A DNA stretch of 64,000 nucleotides from Lentisphaerota bacterium (GTDB taxonomy: Bacteria; Verrucomicrobiota; Lentisphaeria; Victivallales; Victivallaceae), in contig SUWF01000016.1 in NCBI GenBank assembly GCA_015061575.1, positions 1 to 64,000 of the forward strand, read 5' to 3'. Under the pieces are notes generated by a model. The model was not told the origin of the DNA, searched no databases, and saw only the letters and a program-made list of their open reading frames with translations. Within the stretch, counting starts at the first letter, position 1. Each line of letters opens with the position of its first letter. Made by a program: the position numbers and the translations under genes. Shown in pieces: positions 27,403 to 36,240 of this stretch.

Positions 27403-27538
27403 TCAAAAGTCGTCAAAGGCCTAACCTGCGCCCGGTAAAAGGAGCGTTTTCGAGTGTTGCCTTACAGGTAGCAGAGCTTAAACTACCTTTTACCGTGCTG
27501 TGGTTTTGCTATTTGCCTTTGTTCTGAATGACTTTTGA
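27403..27538. repeat. Nested inverted-repeat element
   Basis: Three nested arm pairs: TCAAAAGTC (27403) with GACTTTTGA (27530), CAAAGGC (27414) with GCCTTTG (27515), and CGGTAAAAGG (27433) with CCTTTTACCG (27486). An inner GTTGCC/GGTAGC hairpin allows wobble pairs. It lies between convergent genes. It could be a small palindromic repeat, a MITE-like remnant or an RNA structure. No transposase is nearby. Confidence 0.55.
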
Positions 27539-27551
27539 AATCGCCTCAAAT

Positions 27552-27604
27552 AAAAAAAATCGGGCCGCTGCAGAACTTTTGCGTTGAGCAGCGGCCCGAG
27601 CGTT
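27552..27604. terminator. Bidirectional terminator between convergent genes
   Basis: Perfect 12-bp stem TCGGGCCGCTGC with complement. T-runs follow on both sides: GCGTTTTT on plus and eight T on minus. It ends rnr and the glycosidase-like pair. Confidence 0.85.
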
Positions 27605-27620
27605 TTTATAGCGGGGTGGA

Positions 27621-29666
27621 TCATTGGCGAGGACGTATGCTTCTGAACGTTGCGGTGGCTTTTACAAAGTCTATTTCGTCCAGAGCTACGGTCAGAACTT
27701 TGCCTATGTGGCAATCGCTCAATGCTTTTTCTTCGCTGCGATGTCCGCCGGGCAGGTCGCCGGCATACACAAACCCCTGTATGCCAAGATCCGGCAGTTC
27801 AATAACTGCTCCGGAATTGGTCACTTTGGTGATCAAGGCAGGGTGGATATTTTCTTTGCCGGCGAGCAGCATTTCTTCCAAATATCTTAATTTCATGCGG
27901 TTGCTGGCGGCAAAATACGCATCGTCATTGTTGTTTTCCAATTCCGAAAGCGTTTCGCCCCAGCCTTGCATGGTTTTGTTGCTTTTGAGCGCCTGATGTT
28001 CGTCAAATGCCCACAGCTGCTGGTGGATGAGCAAGTCGGAGTAGCGCCGTATCGGGCTGGTAAAGTGGCTGTAAAGCACTTTGCCCAAACCGTAATGCAG
28101 AGCCGGTTCTTCCTGATAACTTGCCCGGGGCAGCGACCGCAAAAACGCATTCAACAGCGGAGCTTTAGCAGGTGTATCCGGCAGGTTGTGCAAATAATTT
28201 TTGCAGGCCTGACGGCTGGAGAGATCACCGGCGGGAATGTTGAATGCGCTTTCGGAGAGTGCCGAAAATTCCTCCAGTTTTTCCAATTCCGGTTCCGGGT
28301 GGATGCGGAACAATCCGGGAATATGTTTGGCGGTCAATTCAGCAGCAACAATACTGTTGGCCGCCAGCATACACTCTTCGACCAACTGCTCGGATGGCCG
28401 CTGCAGATGATTTTCCAAGCCCAGAATCTTATTATTGACTTCATCGCAGATCACCCGGATCTCCGGAATTTCCAAGTCAAGGAATTGTTCGGTTTGCTGG
28501 CGGTAATGGCGCATCTTTTGCGTTATTTGCTGCAAACTGCTTAAATTGCTCTGCAATTCATCGCTCCAGTCGTCCGGAGCTTTGCCATCGTCAAAAAACT
28601 TTTGCACTGTGTCGTAGTCCAGACGTTTATTAACGTGGATAAGGGTGTGTTTGCGCTCAGCGGCAACGATCTTGCCGGTGGCTTTTTCCACTTCCAGAAT
28701 CACGCTGTGCGCTATGGAATCCACGCCTTCGGTCATGCTGATTTTTTTTGTCAAACCTTTGGGCAGCATGTTGATCGTGCGGCCGGGCAGGTAAGCAGTA
28801 AAACCACGGGTACCGGCTTTTTTATCAAAATACGATCCCGGTGGTATCCAGGCGGCAACCTCAGCAATGTGCACCCCAACTTCCACGGTTGCGGGGGTGG
28901 AGCCCGGAGCCAGACTGATGGCATCATCGTAATCTTTGGCGTCAAACGGATCGATGGTCAGGGTAAAACGTTCCCGCATATCGCTGCGTTTTATAGTGCG
29001 CACTTCGATAGCTTCGGCCATGGCTTCTTCTTCCAGAGTATAAAATTCCGGCAGATTGTACTCTATGCAGACAGCGTCCAAATCAGCCTGGATCACTCCG
29101 GCCTGGCCCAGACGGCGTACCACCGTGGCTGTGATCCCCGCCAGACGGCGGGTGATGCTTTTGCGACTGACACGCCGCCGGGGTTTCAGCAATCCATCAT
29201 AATCCGGCTTGACCTCCACCCAATCGCCCTTTTTAGCTCCGTGCAGATTCCCGGCCAGCAGAATATCTTCCGGCAGGTGTTTATCCAGCGGCCGCACCCG
29301 GTCGTAAGAGATCATAACTCCCACGAGGGTTTCCCGGGCCCGCCGGACGATTTCCAGCACCTGCCAGGCGGAGTTTTCGTTTTTGCCGTTATCAAAATGT
29401 GGGTCCGGCGGCAGCTGAACGATCCGCACCGTGTCGCCGTGCATGGCTCCGGATAGATACTTGGCCGGTACAAAGCAGTCCTTGACGGGAGTATTTTCAT
29501 CGTCAGAAACCACCCGGACAAAACCGAATCCGGCGGGATTTATGGAAATTTTTCCGGTCAGCAGTTTACCGATGCTGACTTGGATAAGCTGTTTTTTGCG
29601 CTGTTGCTTGCGTTCAAAGCGGCGTTCTGACAGCCGTTCGAGCCGTTTCTTTTTGTCTTTTCTCAT
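27621..29666 (-). CDS. rnr: Ribonuclease R (RNB-family 3'-5' exoribonuclease)
   Basis: 681 residues. A lysine/arginine-rich N-terminus is followed by cold-shock/OB segments (ISINPAGFGFVRV, GDTVRIV), the RNB domain with IDPFDAKDYDDAISL (metal-binding aspartates) and IRRYSDLLIHQQL, and a C-terminal S1 domain. The enzyme degrades structured RNA processively in the cytoplasm and takes part in rRNA quality control. It is shorter than E. coli RNase R (813), mainly because of missing N- and C-terminal extensions. Divergent from panB. Confidence 0.93.
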   Translation of the reverse strand: MRKDKKKRLERLSERRFERKQQRKKQLIQVSIGKLLTGKISINPAGFGFVRVVSDDENTPVKDCFVPAKYLSGAMHGDTVRIVQLPPDPHFDNGKNENSAWQVLEIVRRARETLVGVMISYDRVRPLDKHLPEDILLAGNLHGAKKGDWVEVKPDYDGLLKPRRRVSRKSITRRLAGITATVVRRLGQAGVIQADLDAVCIEYNLPEFYTLEEEAMAEAIEVRTIKRSDMRERFTLTIDPFDAKDYDDAISLAPGSTPATVEVGVHIAEVAAWIPPGSYFDKKAGTRGFTAYLPGRTINMLPKGLTKKISMTEGVDSIAHSVILEVEKATGKIVAAERKHTLIHVNKRLDYDTVQKFFDDGKAPDDWSDELQSNLSSLQQITQKMRHYRQQTEQFLDLEIPEIRVICDEVNNKILGLENHLQRPSEQLVEECMLAANSIVAAELTAKHIPGLFRIHPEPELEKLEEFSALSESAFNIPAGDLSSRQACKNYLHNLPDTPAKAPLLNAFLRSLPRASYQEEPALHYGLGKVLYSHFTSPIRRYSDLLIHQQLWAFDEHQALKSNKTMQGWGETLSELENNNDDAYFAASNRMKLRYLEEMLLAGKENIHPALITKVTNSGAVIELPDLGIQGFVYAGDLPGGHRSEEKALSDCHIGKVLTVALDEIDFVKATATFRSIRPRQ

Positions 29667-29707
29667 AATAATACTTTCCGAAACGCAAAAGTTGTGATAT
29701 ATTATAT

Positions 29708-29735
29708 ATAATAATACTGAAAACGATTATTGCAA
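29708..29735 (-). promoter_or_regulatory. Promoter of rnr
   Basis: Minus strand: TTGCAA, 16 bp, TATTAT, about 42 bp upstream of the rnr start. Confidence 0.55.
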
Positions 29736-29742
29736 GTATTTT

Positions 29743-29772
29743 TTGAGTGATAATCACTCCTTTGCATATAAA
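29743..29772 (+). promoter_or_regulatory. panB promoter overlapped by a perfect palindrome
   Basis: TTGAGT, 18 bp, TATAAA. GAGTGATAATCACTC (29745-29759) is a perfect 7-1-7 palindrome that begins inside the -35 box and fills most of the spacer, the classic position for a repressor operator. Confidence 0.45.
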
Positions 29773-29795
29773 ATATTCTGGAGGTGTCTGGTTTT

Positions 29796-30599
29796 ATGGA
29801 AAGACGTAAATTAACAGTGGCGAGTTTTCGCAAGATGAAAGCCAACCACGAAAAAATCGTTATGGTCACTGCTTACGATGCTCCCGGTGCCGGTATTGCT
29901 GCCGCCAGCGGAGTGGATATGCTGCTGGTCGGCGATTCATTGGCCATGACTGCATTGGGGTATGAAAATACTTTGCCGCTGACTTTGGATGAATCTTTGC
30001 ACCATGCCAAAGCGGTGCGCCGGGGGGCGCCTCAGGCTTTTATTGTTGGCGATATGCCGTTTTTGAGCTATCAGCTGGATGTGAACGAAGCTGTACGCAA
30101 TGCCGGCAGATACATCAAAGAAGCCGCTTGCGACGCCGTTAAACTTGAGGGGGGCGCTGAGATCGTTCCGCTGGTGGAAAAGCTGGTTCGTACCGGTATA
30201 CCCGTTATGGCTCATGTGGGATTGATGCCGCAGCATATTCAAACCGCCGGCGGCTACCGGGTGGCCGGACGCACGGAAGATGAAGCGGCCAGATTGCTGG
30301 CAGAAGTCAAAGCTTTTGAGCAGGCCGGAGCGTTTGCAGTGGTGCTGGAGTGCATCCCTGCGGCGGTGGCCGAAGCTATAACCAGTCAGGTCAATATTCC
30401 GACTATCGGAATCGGCGCCGGTGCCGGAACCGATGGTCAGGTGCAGGTTTGCAACGATCTTTTAGGGTTGTTTGACCGCTTTGTGCCGCGCCATGCCAAA
30501 AAGTATTGCAATTTGCACGATATTATGCTCAAAGCATTTCAGGAATATGTGCAAGATGTTAAAGAACAAAAATTTCCAACCCAAGAAAATTCTTTTTAA
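29796..30599 (+). CDS. panB: 3-methyl-2-oxobutanoate hydroxymethyltransferase
   Basis: 267 residues from the ATG at 29796, following TGGAGG (the ORF track's GTG at 29784 lies in the ribosome site). Motifs: VTAYDAPGAGIAAASGVDMLLVGDS (substrate/metal), HHAKAV, GDMPFLSYQ and IGIGAGAGTDGQV. It makes ketopantoate from alpha-ketoisovalerate and methylene-tetrahydrofolate, the first step of pantothenate and CoA synthesis. No panC or panD is in the window. It is followed after 23 bp by aconitase, and the operon appears mixed. Confidence 0.95.
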   Translation: MERRKLTVASFRKMKANHEKIVMVTAYDAPGAGIAAASGVDMLLVGDSLAMTALGYENTLPLTLDESLHHAKAVRRGAPQAFIVGDMPFLSYQLDVNEAVRNAGRYIKEAACDAVKLEGGAEIVPLVEKLVRTGIPVMAHVGLMPQHIQTAGGYRVAGRTEDEAARLLAEVKAFEQAGAFAVVLECIPAAVAEAITSQVNIPTIGIGAGAGTDGQVQVCNDLLGLFDRFVPRHAKKYCNLHDIMLKAFQEYVQDVKEQKFPTQENSF

Positions 30600-30622
30600 C
30601 TTTTAAGAAAGGTTAGTTTATT

Positions 30623-32569
30623 ATGGCAAAAGGTACCGTTGTACAAAAAATTATCGATGCGCATTATGTTGCCGGAGTAAAAATCCCCGGTCAGCCGGTG
30701 GCGATCAAAATCGATCAAACGTTGACTCAGGATGCAACCGGAACCATGGCTTATCTGGAGTTGGAAGCCATGAAGACCAGCAAGGTCAAGACCGAACTCT
30801 CCGTATCCTATGTTGACCACAATATGCTTCAGAGCGGCCCCGAAAACCGCAACGACCACCTCTATTTGCAGAGCGTTGCCGCCAGCAAGGGCGTGCGTTT
30901 TTCGCCGCCGGGCAACGGCATTTGCCATCAGGTGCATCTGGAACGCTTTGGCGTGCCGGGGAAAACGCTGTTGGGGTCCGACAGTCACACTCCCACCGGC
31001 GGCGGTATCGGCATGATGGCGATCGGTGCCGGCGGGTTGGATGTGGCTCTGGCCATGGCCGGACAGCCCTTTAATATGCCTTACCCCAAAGTCGTCGGGA
31101 TCAAACTTACCGGTGAACTCAAGCCGTGGTGCGCAGCCAAGGATGTTATCCTCAAGGTGTTGAGCATCTTGACCACCAAGGGCAACGTTGGATCTATGGC
31201 CGAATACTTCGGTCCCGGCGTGGCAACTTTGAGCGTGCCGCAGCGGGCCACTATCACCAATATGGGGGCTGAATTGGGCGTAACGACGTCGGTTTTCCCA
31301 TCCGATGAACGCACCCGGGAATTTCTTAAAGCGCAAAAGCGTGAAGAAGTCTTTACCCCGCTGGCAGCTGATGCGGATGCTGAATATGATCAGGTCATCG
31401 AAATTGCGTTGGATGAACTCGAACCCATGGCGGCTTGTCCCTCCAGCCCTGACAATATCAAGACCATCCGGGAATTGTCCGGGATCAAAGTCGGTCAGGT
31501 CATTGTCGGCAGCTGCACCAACAGCAGTTATCGGGATTTGGCGATGGTGGCGACTGCTCTCAAGGGCCGTCGGGTACACAGCGATGTGACTTTTGCCATT
31601 GCTCCCGGCAGCCGTCAGGTGCTGGAAATGCTTTCCCGCAACGGTATGCTGGCTGATTTGATCGCCGCCGGGGCACGGATTCTGGAAACCGGCTGCGGGC
31701 CTTGCATCGGGCAGGGGCAGAGTCCGGCGCAGGATACTGTTTCGGTAAGAACTTTCAACCGCAACTTTGCCGGACGTACCGGTACCAAGGGCGATCAGGC
31801 TTATCTGGTCAGTCCGGAAACTGCGGTGGCGGTAGCTTTGACCGGCTGCTTTACCGATCCCCGGACGCTGGATGTGGCTTATCCGCAAATTGCTGACGTG
31901 GAAGAGTTTTTGATCAATGATAACATGATCCAGCTGCCGCCGGAAGATGGCAGTGCGGTCGAAATCATCCGCAAACCCACCATCGGTCAGCCGCCGCTGA
32001 ATGATAAACTGCCGGAAGTGATCGATGGCAAAGTGGTGATCAAGGTCGGCGACAAGATCACTACCGACCACATCATGCCCGCCGGTGTGCATCTGAAGCT
32101 GCGCAGCAATATACCTGCTTACAGCAAAGTGGTCTTTGAGTGCTTTACTGAAGCTGGCAAGCCCTCTTTTGCGGAACGGGCCGCTGCTGTGCGCGATGCC
32201 GGCAGTCACGGGGTGATCATCGGTCGTGACAGCTATGGCCAGGGCTCCAGCCGCGAACATGCGGCCATCTGTCCGATGTATTTGGGAATCAAGGTGGTTG
32301 CAGCGTTGGCTATTGAACGTATCCACCGGGCCAATCTGGTCAACTTCGGTATTCTGCCGCTGTTATTTGCCAATCCGGCGGATTATGAAAATATCGCTGA
32401 AGGCGACAGCTTGAAGTTTGAAAATGCTCCCGCTCAGCTGGCGGTCGGTGCGCCGGTGACGGCGGTTTTGACCAAAGCTGACGGCACGCAGCAGACGATC
32501 GAGTTCAAACATCAGCTCTCCGAAGAAGACATCAAGATCATCAAAGCCGGCGGACGGTTGAATTGCTGA
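30623..32569 (+). CDS. acn: Aconitate hydratase (short anaerobe-type)
   Basis: 648 residues, AAGAAAGG upstream. Aconitase domains 1-3 (about 1-420) carry the [4Fe-4S] cysteines in VGSCTNSS and TGCGPCIG, plus LLGSDSHTPTGGGIG. The swivel domain 4 (about 475-648) has GRDSYGQGSSREHAA. It is much shorter than AcnA (about 890) and belongs with the compact aconitases of anaerobes and mitochondria-like lineages; a homoaconitase-like specificity cannot be excluded. It interconverts citrate and isocitrate, probably for glutamate synthesis. Its stop overlaps the ung start. Confidence 0.9.
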   Translation: MAKGTVVQKIIDAHYVAGVKIPGQPVAIKIDQTLTQDATGTMAYLELEAMKTSKVKTELSVSYVDHNMLQSGPENRNDHLYLQSVAASKGVRFSPPGNGICHQVHLERFGVPGKTLLGSDSHTPTGGGIGMMAIGAGGLDVALAMAGQPFNMPYPKVVGIKLTGELKPWCAAKDVILKVLSILTTKGNVGSMAEYFGPGVATLSVPQRATITNMGAELGVTTSVFPSDERTREFLKAQKREEVFTPLAADADAEYDQVIEIALDELEPMAACPSSPDNIKTIRELSGIKVGQVIVGSCTNSSYRDLAMVATALKGRRVHSDVTFAIAPGSRQVLEMLSRNGMLADLIAAGARILETGCGPCIGQGQSPAQDTVSVRTFNRNFAGRTGTKGDQAYLVSPETAVAVALTGCFTDPRTLDVAYPQIADVEEFLINDNMIQLPPEDGSAVEIIRKPTIGQPPLNDKLPEVIDGKVVIKVGDKITTDHIMPAGVHLKLRSNIPAYSKVVFECFTEAGKPSFAERAAAVRDAGSHGVIIGRDSYGQGSSREHAAICPMYLGIKVVAALAIERIHRANLVNFGILPLLFANPADYENIAEGDSLKFENAPAQLAVGAPVTAVLTKADGTQQTIEFKHQLSEEDIKIIKAGGRLNC

Positions 32570-33264
32570 CCTTGCCGAGCAAGTGGGCGGCGGCATTGAC
32601 GGAGTACACCACCAGTGCCGCTTGCCGGGTGTTGTTGGAAAAAATCGCATCCGAACGGCGGAAATATCAGGTCTTTCCGCCCGAAGATGCGGTTTTCCGG
32701 GCGTTGGAGCTTACGGATCTTGCAAAAGTAAAAGTCGTTATTCTGGGGCAGGATCCTTATCATGACAACAATCAGGCGCACGGCTTGGCGTTTTCGGTAC
32801 CGCAAGGGGTGAAAATGCCGCCCAGTTTGCGTAATATCTATAAAGAATTAGCAGCTGAATATCCGGGAACTGCGATTCCTGATAGCGGCGACTTGACGCA
32901 CTGGGCAGAGCAGGGCGTGCTGCTGCTCAATACCGTGTTGACAGTGCGGGCTCATTGTGCCAATTCTCATGCCCATTGGGGCTGGGAGGAGTTTACTGAT
33001 GAAATTATCCGGGCGGTAAATCGTCACGCTCCAACTGGCGTGGTTTTTATGCTCTGGGGAAATCCGGCGCAGAAAAAACGCGGCCTGATCGACGAAAATC
33101 GCCACCATGTTTTGTGTTGTGCACATCCGTCGCCGCTGTCGGCCTACCGGGGTTTTTTCAACAGTAATATTTTCCGCCGGGCCAATGAGCTGCTGGAGTC
33201 ATCCGCTCAAAAGCCGATCGAATGGTTGAAAAATGATCAAATTCAGGAAAGTCTGTTTTTATGA
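32563..33264 (+). CDS. ung: Uracil-DNA glycosylase (family 1)
   Basis: 233 residues with a TTG start at 32563 overlapping the acn stop by seven bases; a second TTG at 32572 is an alternative. Motif A VVILGQDPYHD holds the catalytic aspartate, followed by AHGLAFSVP, and the C-terminal HPSPLSAYRGF carries the catalytic histidine. It removes uracil from DNA in the first step of base-excision repair. Weak ribosome site and overlap suggest translational coupling to acn. Confidence 0.94.
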   Translation: MLTLPSKWAAALTEYTTSAACRVLLEKIASERRKYQVFPPEDAVFRALELTDLAKVKVVILGQDPYHDNNQAHGLAFSVPQGVKMPPSLRNIYKELAAEYPGTAIPDSGDLTHWAEQGVLLLNTVLTVRAHCANSHAHWGWEEFTDEIIRAVNRHAPTGVVFMLWGNPAQKKRGLIDENRHHVLCCAHPSPLSAYRGFFNSNIFRRANELLESSAQKPIEWLKNDQIQESLFL

Positions 33265-33761
33265 ATGAATTGTCAATACAAGTAGCGCAGGCGGTAATTG
33301 CTGCTGCCCGGCAGGCCGGTTATTTGCTGGAAGATGAAGCCATGCAAAGCGCACCGGAGCTGGTTGAGCTGGAAAAGCCATTATTTGTCAAAATGTTTCA
33401 AGCTTTCAGGGAGCATCTTCAGAAGGTTAACCGCATGGAACTTACCGCTGACGAAATCGCCAGTATGTTTAACTTTGCCGTCGGCAAAGGTGCCGAAATG
33501 GCCTATAACTTTATGAGCGATCAAAAGCAGGATTGCAATGTCAATGGTTTGTTCGATCCCCGCATGTCGCTTTATGTGGATGACCGTTTGATGAATTTTC
33601 TCAAAGCGGAACCGGTGGCGGCCAGGCTGGGCGGAGCTTTTGTGGATTTTCAAGCCGAAAACCCGGATATCGATCCGGTGTTGGCGTTGTTTGAAGCTCT
33701 GAAGTGGGTCATGCGCATATCTGAACATTTGACCATCAAACTGATCAATAAATATCAGTGA
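33261..33761 (+). CDS. Hypothetical protein, coupled to ung
   Basis: 166 residues, ATGA overlap with ung. No family recognised. It is predicted mostly helical, acidic and soluble (QVAQAVIAAARQAGYLLEDEAM, ADEIASMFNFAVGKGAEMAYNFM), with no signal or membrane segment. Codon use matches its neighbours and the overlap supports real translation. Last gene of the panB-acn-ung run. Confidence 0.7.
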   Translation: MNELSIQVAQAVIAAARQAGYLLEDEAMQSAPELVELEKPLFVKMFQAFREHLQKVNRMELTADEIASMFNFAVGKGAEMAYNFMSDQKQDCNVNGLFDPRMSLYVDDRLMNFLKAEPVAARLGGAFVDFQAENPDIDPVLALFEALKWVMRISEHLTIKLINKYQ

Positions 33762-33818
33762 ACTTGTTACAAGGTGGCCGCAGGCGATAGTTTTGAGTTG
33801 CTTTTGAAGTTGCCTTGA

Positions 33819-34526
33819 TTATAAAAAACGCCCCAGTAAGGCGGCCAGCGCAGTTTCGGTGCGCAGGATCCGTTGGCCGAGCGTGCCTCCGCAAGCGCCG
33901 CTTTCCAACAGGCGGCTTACTTCATAATCAGTAAAGCCGCCTTCCGGGCCCAGCAGCAGCAGCGCCGGAGTTGCCGGGTGCTGCGGAAAGTTTTCGCCGC
34001 AAACCGGATGCGCCAGATAAACTGTCCGGTTGCTGCTCAAGCGGGGCAGTTCATCTTCCACAAATTTTTTGAAATACCGGTGATACTCCACAGTGGGCAT
34101 GATCGTGTCACAGCATTGTTCGAGGGCGGCAACACTTTCCCGTTCAAAAATTTCTGTATTTAATACCGGACTGTCCCAGTAGCTCTTTTCCACCTTGAAC
34201 GACCCGAAAAATACCAGTTTTTTCACCCCCATGGTTATTGCTATATGCAGCACTTTTTTGTAGGTCTGCGGCCGCTGCATGGCGCAGGCCAGTATCAGGT
34301 CAAGTTCCGGCGGCGGGGGAGTGTTGAGTTCGACGTTCAGTTCGGCATTTTCGGGCGAAATACTCCGGACGGTTCCGCTGCCGAGGTTCCCGTTCAGCAT
34401 CCCGACTTTGCAGATACTGCCGCTGCGGCATTTCAAGACCTTGCGCATGTGTTCAAGGCGGTGATCGCTCAATACGACGGTATTCGGGGCAATAAAATCA
34501 TCTTTTTTCAGCAAGATTGTGTTCAT
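33819..34526 (-). CDS. rsmE: 16S rRNA (uracil1498-N3)-methyltransferase
   Basis: 235 residues. An N-terminal PUA-like part (VVLSDHRLEHMRKVLKCRSGS) is followed by a SPOUT knot domain with LLLGPEGGFTDYEV and GTLGQRILRTETAL, the SAM-binding knot signatures of RsmE. It methylates U1498 of 16S rRNA in the assembled 30S subunit. Divergent from acpS, with promoters facing each other in 82 bp. Confidence 0.94.
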   Translation of the reverse strand: MNTILLKKDDFIAPNTVVLSDHRLEHMRKVLKCRSGSICKVGMLNGNLGSGTVRSISPENAELNVELNTPPPPELDLILACAMQRPQTYKKVLHIAITMGVKKLVFFGSFKVEKSYWDSPVLNTEIFERESVAALEQCCDTIMPTVEYHRYFKKFVEDELPRLSSNRTVYLAHPVCGENFPQHPATPALLLLGPEGGFTDYEVSRLLESGACGGTLGQRILRTETALAALLGRFL

Positions 34527-34531
34527 AAAAA

Positions 34532-34559
34532 TTGCGTTCCGCTTTTAATGGTATATATT
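34532..34559 (+). promoter_or_regulatory. Promoter of acpS
   Basis: TTGCGT, 16 bp, TATATT. It would start transcripts near 34566, after the alternative ORF start in the track extension (34570) but before the ATG at 34609. Confidence 0.45.
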
Positions 34560-34575
34560 ACTGTAATTCGTGTTT

Positions 34576-34603
34576 AATATAGTTGGATTTTCAAATTTTG
34601 CAA
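34576..34603 (-). promoter_or_regulatory. Promoter of rsmE
   Basis: Minus strand: TTGCAA, 16 bp, TATATT. It overlaps the leader of the divergent acpS transcript. Confidence 0.5.
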
Positions 34604-34608
34604 GTTTT

Positions 34609-34974
34609 ATGATCATTGGAATCGGTACGGATATTGTGCAGACAGCCCGCTTGCACTCTTCGCTGGAAAAGGTTCGCAACCGCTGTTTTACTGCTGCTGA
34701 AATTGCGTATGCGGAGGCTTTCAAAGACTCCATTGGCCATTATGCCGGGCGTTGGGCGGCCAAAGAGGCGCTGGCTAAAGCGTTGGGCTGCGGTTTTGGC
34801 CAATCGTGTGAGTGGCAGGATATTGAAATACTCAATAACGATAACGGTAAACCGGAAATGCGTTTGTCCGGCAAGGCTGCCGATACATTCAACTCTTTGC
34901 ACGGCAAAACTATACACCTTTCGATCAGTCACGAAAAAGATTATGCAACTGCTTTTGTAATATTGGAGGATTAA
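34609..34974 (+). CDS. acpS: Holo-[acyl-carrier-protein] synthase
   Basis: 121 residues from the ATG at 34609, which gives the standard IIGIGTDIV start; the 13 residues before it in the track are not part of the family. The magnesium/CoA site is visible as GIGTDIV and the GRWAAKEALAKALG helix. LSISHEKDYATAFV is the C-terminal strand motif. It transfers phosphopantetheine from CoA to acyl carrier protein in fatty-acid synthesis. The ribosome site is weak. Followed after three bases by a hypothetical membrane protein. Confidence 0.93.
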   Translation: MIIGIGTDIVQTARLHSSLEKVRNRCFTAAEIAYAEAFKDSIGHYAGRWAAKEALAKALGCGFGQSCEWQDIEILNNDNGKPEMRLSGKAADTFNSLHGKTIHLSISHEKDYATAFVILED

Positions 34975-34977
34975 CTT

Positions 34978-35547
34978 ATGAACGAACTTTATGGCAATCC
35001 GGAAAAAACTAAGCGCGGCAGCAAACGCCGCTGGATATATTTAACTGCTGCCATGGTCGTACTGGCAGTGCTGCTGCTTTTGCCCAAGGCTAAAACGGTG
35101 CGTTTTTCGCTGGTGGTGCATCCGGGAAATCCGGTGGAAATGGTGTTGAATCTGCCGGAGGATTGCGTGTTGGATAAAGTTTATTTGCGCAGCAGTTCGC
35201 ATGTGCCGCGGCAGGGGAAGTTGTTTGAGCTGAAAGCCGGCGGTAAGCTTTTTGAAGTTGCCGAACTGGCCAAATTAACTCCGGGCGAAGCCGACAGCGA
35301 TAATAACTATACCAGAAATTTGCTTGATGTACCGTGGAAAAGCCTCTTTGACGGCCGGACTTTGACCGTTTCGTGCCACAATATAAATTCCCAAATCCAG
35401 CAGTATGATATGGAGCTGGTTTTTGAGGTCAGCGGCTCGCCGGAAACGGTAAAAGAATGGCACAATCTGGTAAAATTGCGCCATTTGGATGGAATAATAA
35501 TTCCGGAAGATAAACTCAAACCGCAAGCTGACTCAACTGTTAAGTAA
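34978..35547 (+). CDS. Hypothetical single-pass membrane protein
   Basis: 189 residues, GGAGG upstream, three bases after acpS. A basic N-terminus (TKRGSKRRW) leads into one hydrophobic helix (about 20-36). The remaining 150 residues are predicted beta-rich and outside the membrane, with no cysteine ladder or enzymatic motif. No family recognised. Its 3' end overlaps the convergent gene by 15 bp. Confidence 0.7.
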   Translation: MNELYGNPEKTKRGSKRRWIYLTAAMVVLAVLLLLPKAKTVRFSLVVHPGNPVEMVLNLPEDCVLDKVYLRSSSHVPRQGKLFELKAGGKLFEVAELAKLTPGEADSDNNYTRNLLDVPWKSLFDGRTLTVSCHNINSQIQQYDMELVFEVSGSPETVKEWHNLVKLRHLDGIIIPEDKLKPQADSTVK

Positions 35548-36177
35548 AGTCATCATGGCCAAAGCGGCATGAACTTTGTCAAAAACTATGGTCAGCGAAC
35601 CGTCGGTTTGAAATTCAGCACTGACTACGGCCTGCATAACAAGTTTATAACGCTGATCAGCGGAGTATTTTTCCAACGCCTGATCAACCGCTTTCTGCAC
35701 CGCCATATTGGGCAGCGGCAGCTTGCCGAGTTTACTTTGTTTGATGCTTATTTGCAGCGATTGATCTTTAATTACCGGCGCACAAGCAATTTGAGCGTTC
35801 AGATAACCGGCGAAGGTTTTTTGGGAAAACTTGACCGTCATGATCCCATTGTCGGCCTGGGCGTAAAATAACGGGTCCTGTGGTTTTTTGCTGGCTTCCC
35901 AAGTACGGGTTGCCATATTGAGCAGCGAATTGAGGGAATCTTGCGGGATATTTATTTTGAAAGTCGTTGTATTGGCGTCTTTGGCGGCTTTACGCATGGC
36001 ACTGGAGATTTTTATGCTGTTGACAAGCAGCGAAAGACCGTCCCGATGTTCGGTTTCCGGAGATACCGTGGTGATCGGTTTAAACTCCACTACGCTGAAA
36101 TACAATCCCGCTGTCAGCAGCAGAACTGCGATTATGCTCCAGATAATTTTTTTGCTTCGTGATGTTTTTTTGCTCAT
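35533..36177 (-). CDS. Membrane-anchored hypothetical protein, DUF2140/YpmS-like layout
   Basis: 214 residues from the ATG at 36177, preceded by GAGGTCAAAC; the track's earlier start is unsupported. A lysine-rich tail and one transmembrane helix (about 11-32) anchor an external domain with INIPQDSLNSLLNMATR, a central beta region and LGKLPLPNMAVQKAVDQAL. That order of motifs resembles YpmS/DUF2140 proteins of unknown function. Assignment is by pattern only. It follows the secretion operon terminator, so it may have its own promoter. Confidence 0.6.
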   Translation of the reverse strand: MSKKTSRSKKIIWSIIAVLLLTAGLYFSVVEFKPITTVSPETEHRDGLSLLVNSIKISSAMRKAAKDANTTTFKINIPQDSLNSLLNMATRTWEASKKPQDPLFYAQADNGIMTVKFSQKTFAGYLNAQIACAPVIKDQSLQISIKQSKLGKLPLPNMAVQKAVDQALEKYSADQRYKLVMQAVVSAEFQTDGSLTIVFDKVHAALAMMTLLNS

Positions 36178-36198
36178 GTTTGACCTCATTTGGGGGTT

Positions 36199-36231
36199 AA
36201 AAAAAGCAGCAGTATTGCAATACTGCTGCTT
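36199..36231 (-). terminator. Terminator of the type I secretion operon
   Basis: Fully symmetric 28-base palindrome (AAGCAGCAGTATTG and complement), followed on the minus strand by TTTTTAACC. Ten bases beyond the adaptor stop. Confidence 0.85.
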
Positions 36232-36240
36232 GTATTTTGC

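Noticed and set aside
30596-32326. 576-residue minus-strand ORF over acn
   Set aside because: Antisense to aconitase, whose cluster motifs are intact on the plus strand.
33770-33825. Possible partial copy of the 27.4-kb inverted-repeat element
   Set aside because: Only a short CTTTTGAA...GCCT similarity; arms do not pair as in the full element.
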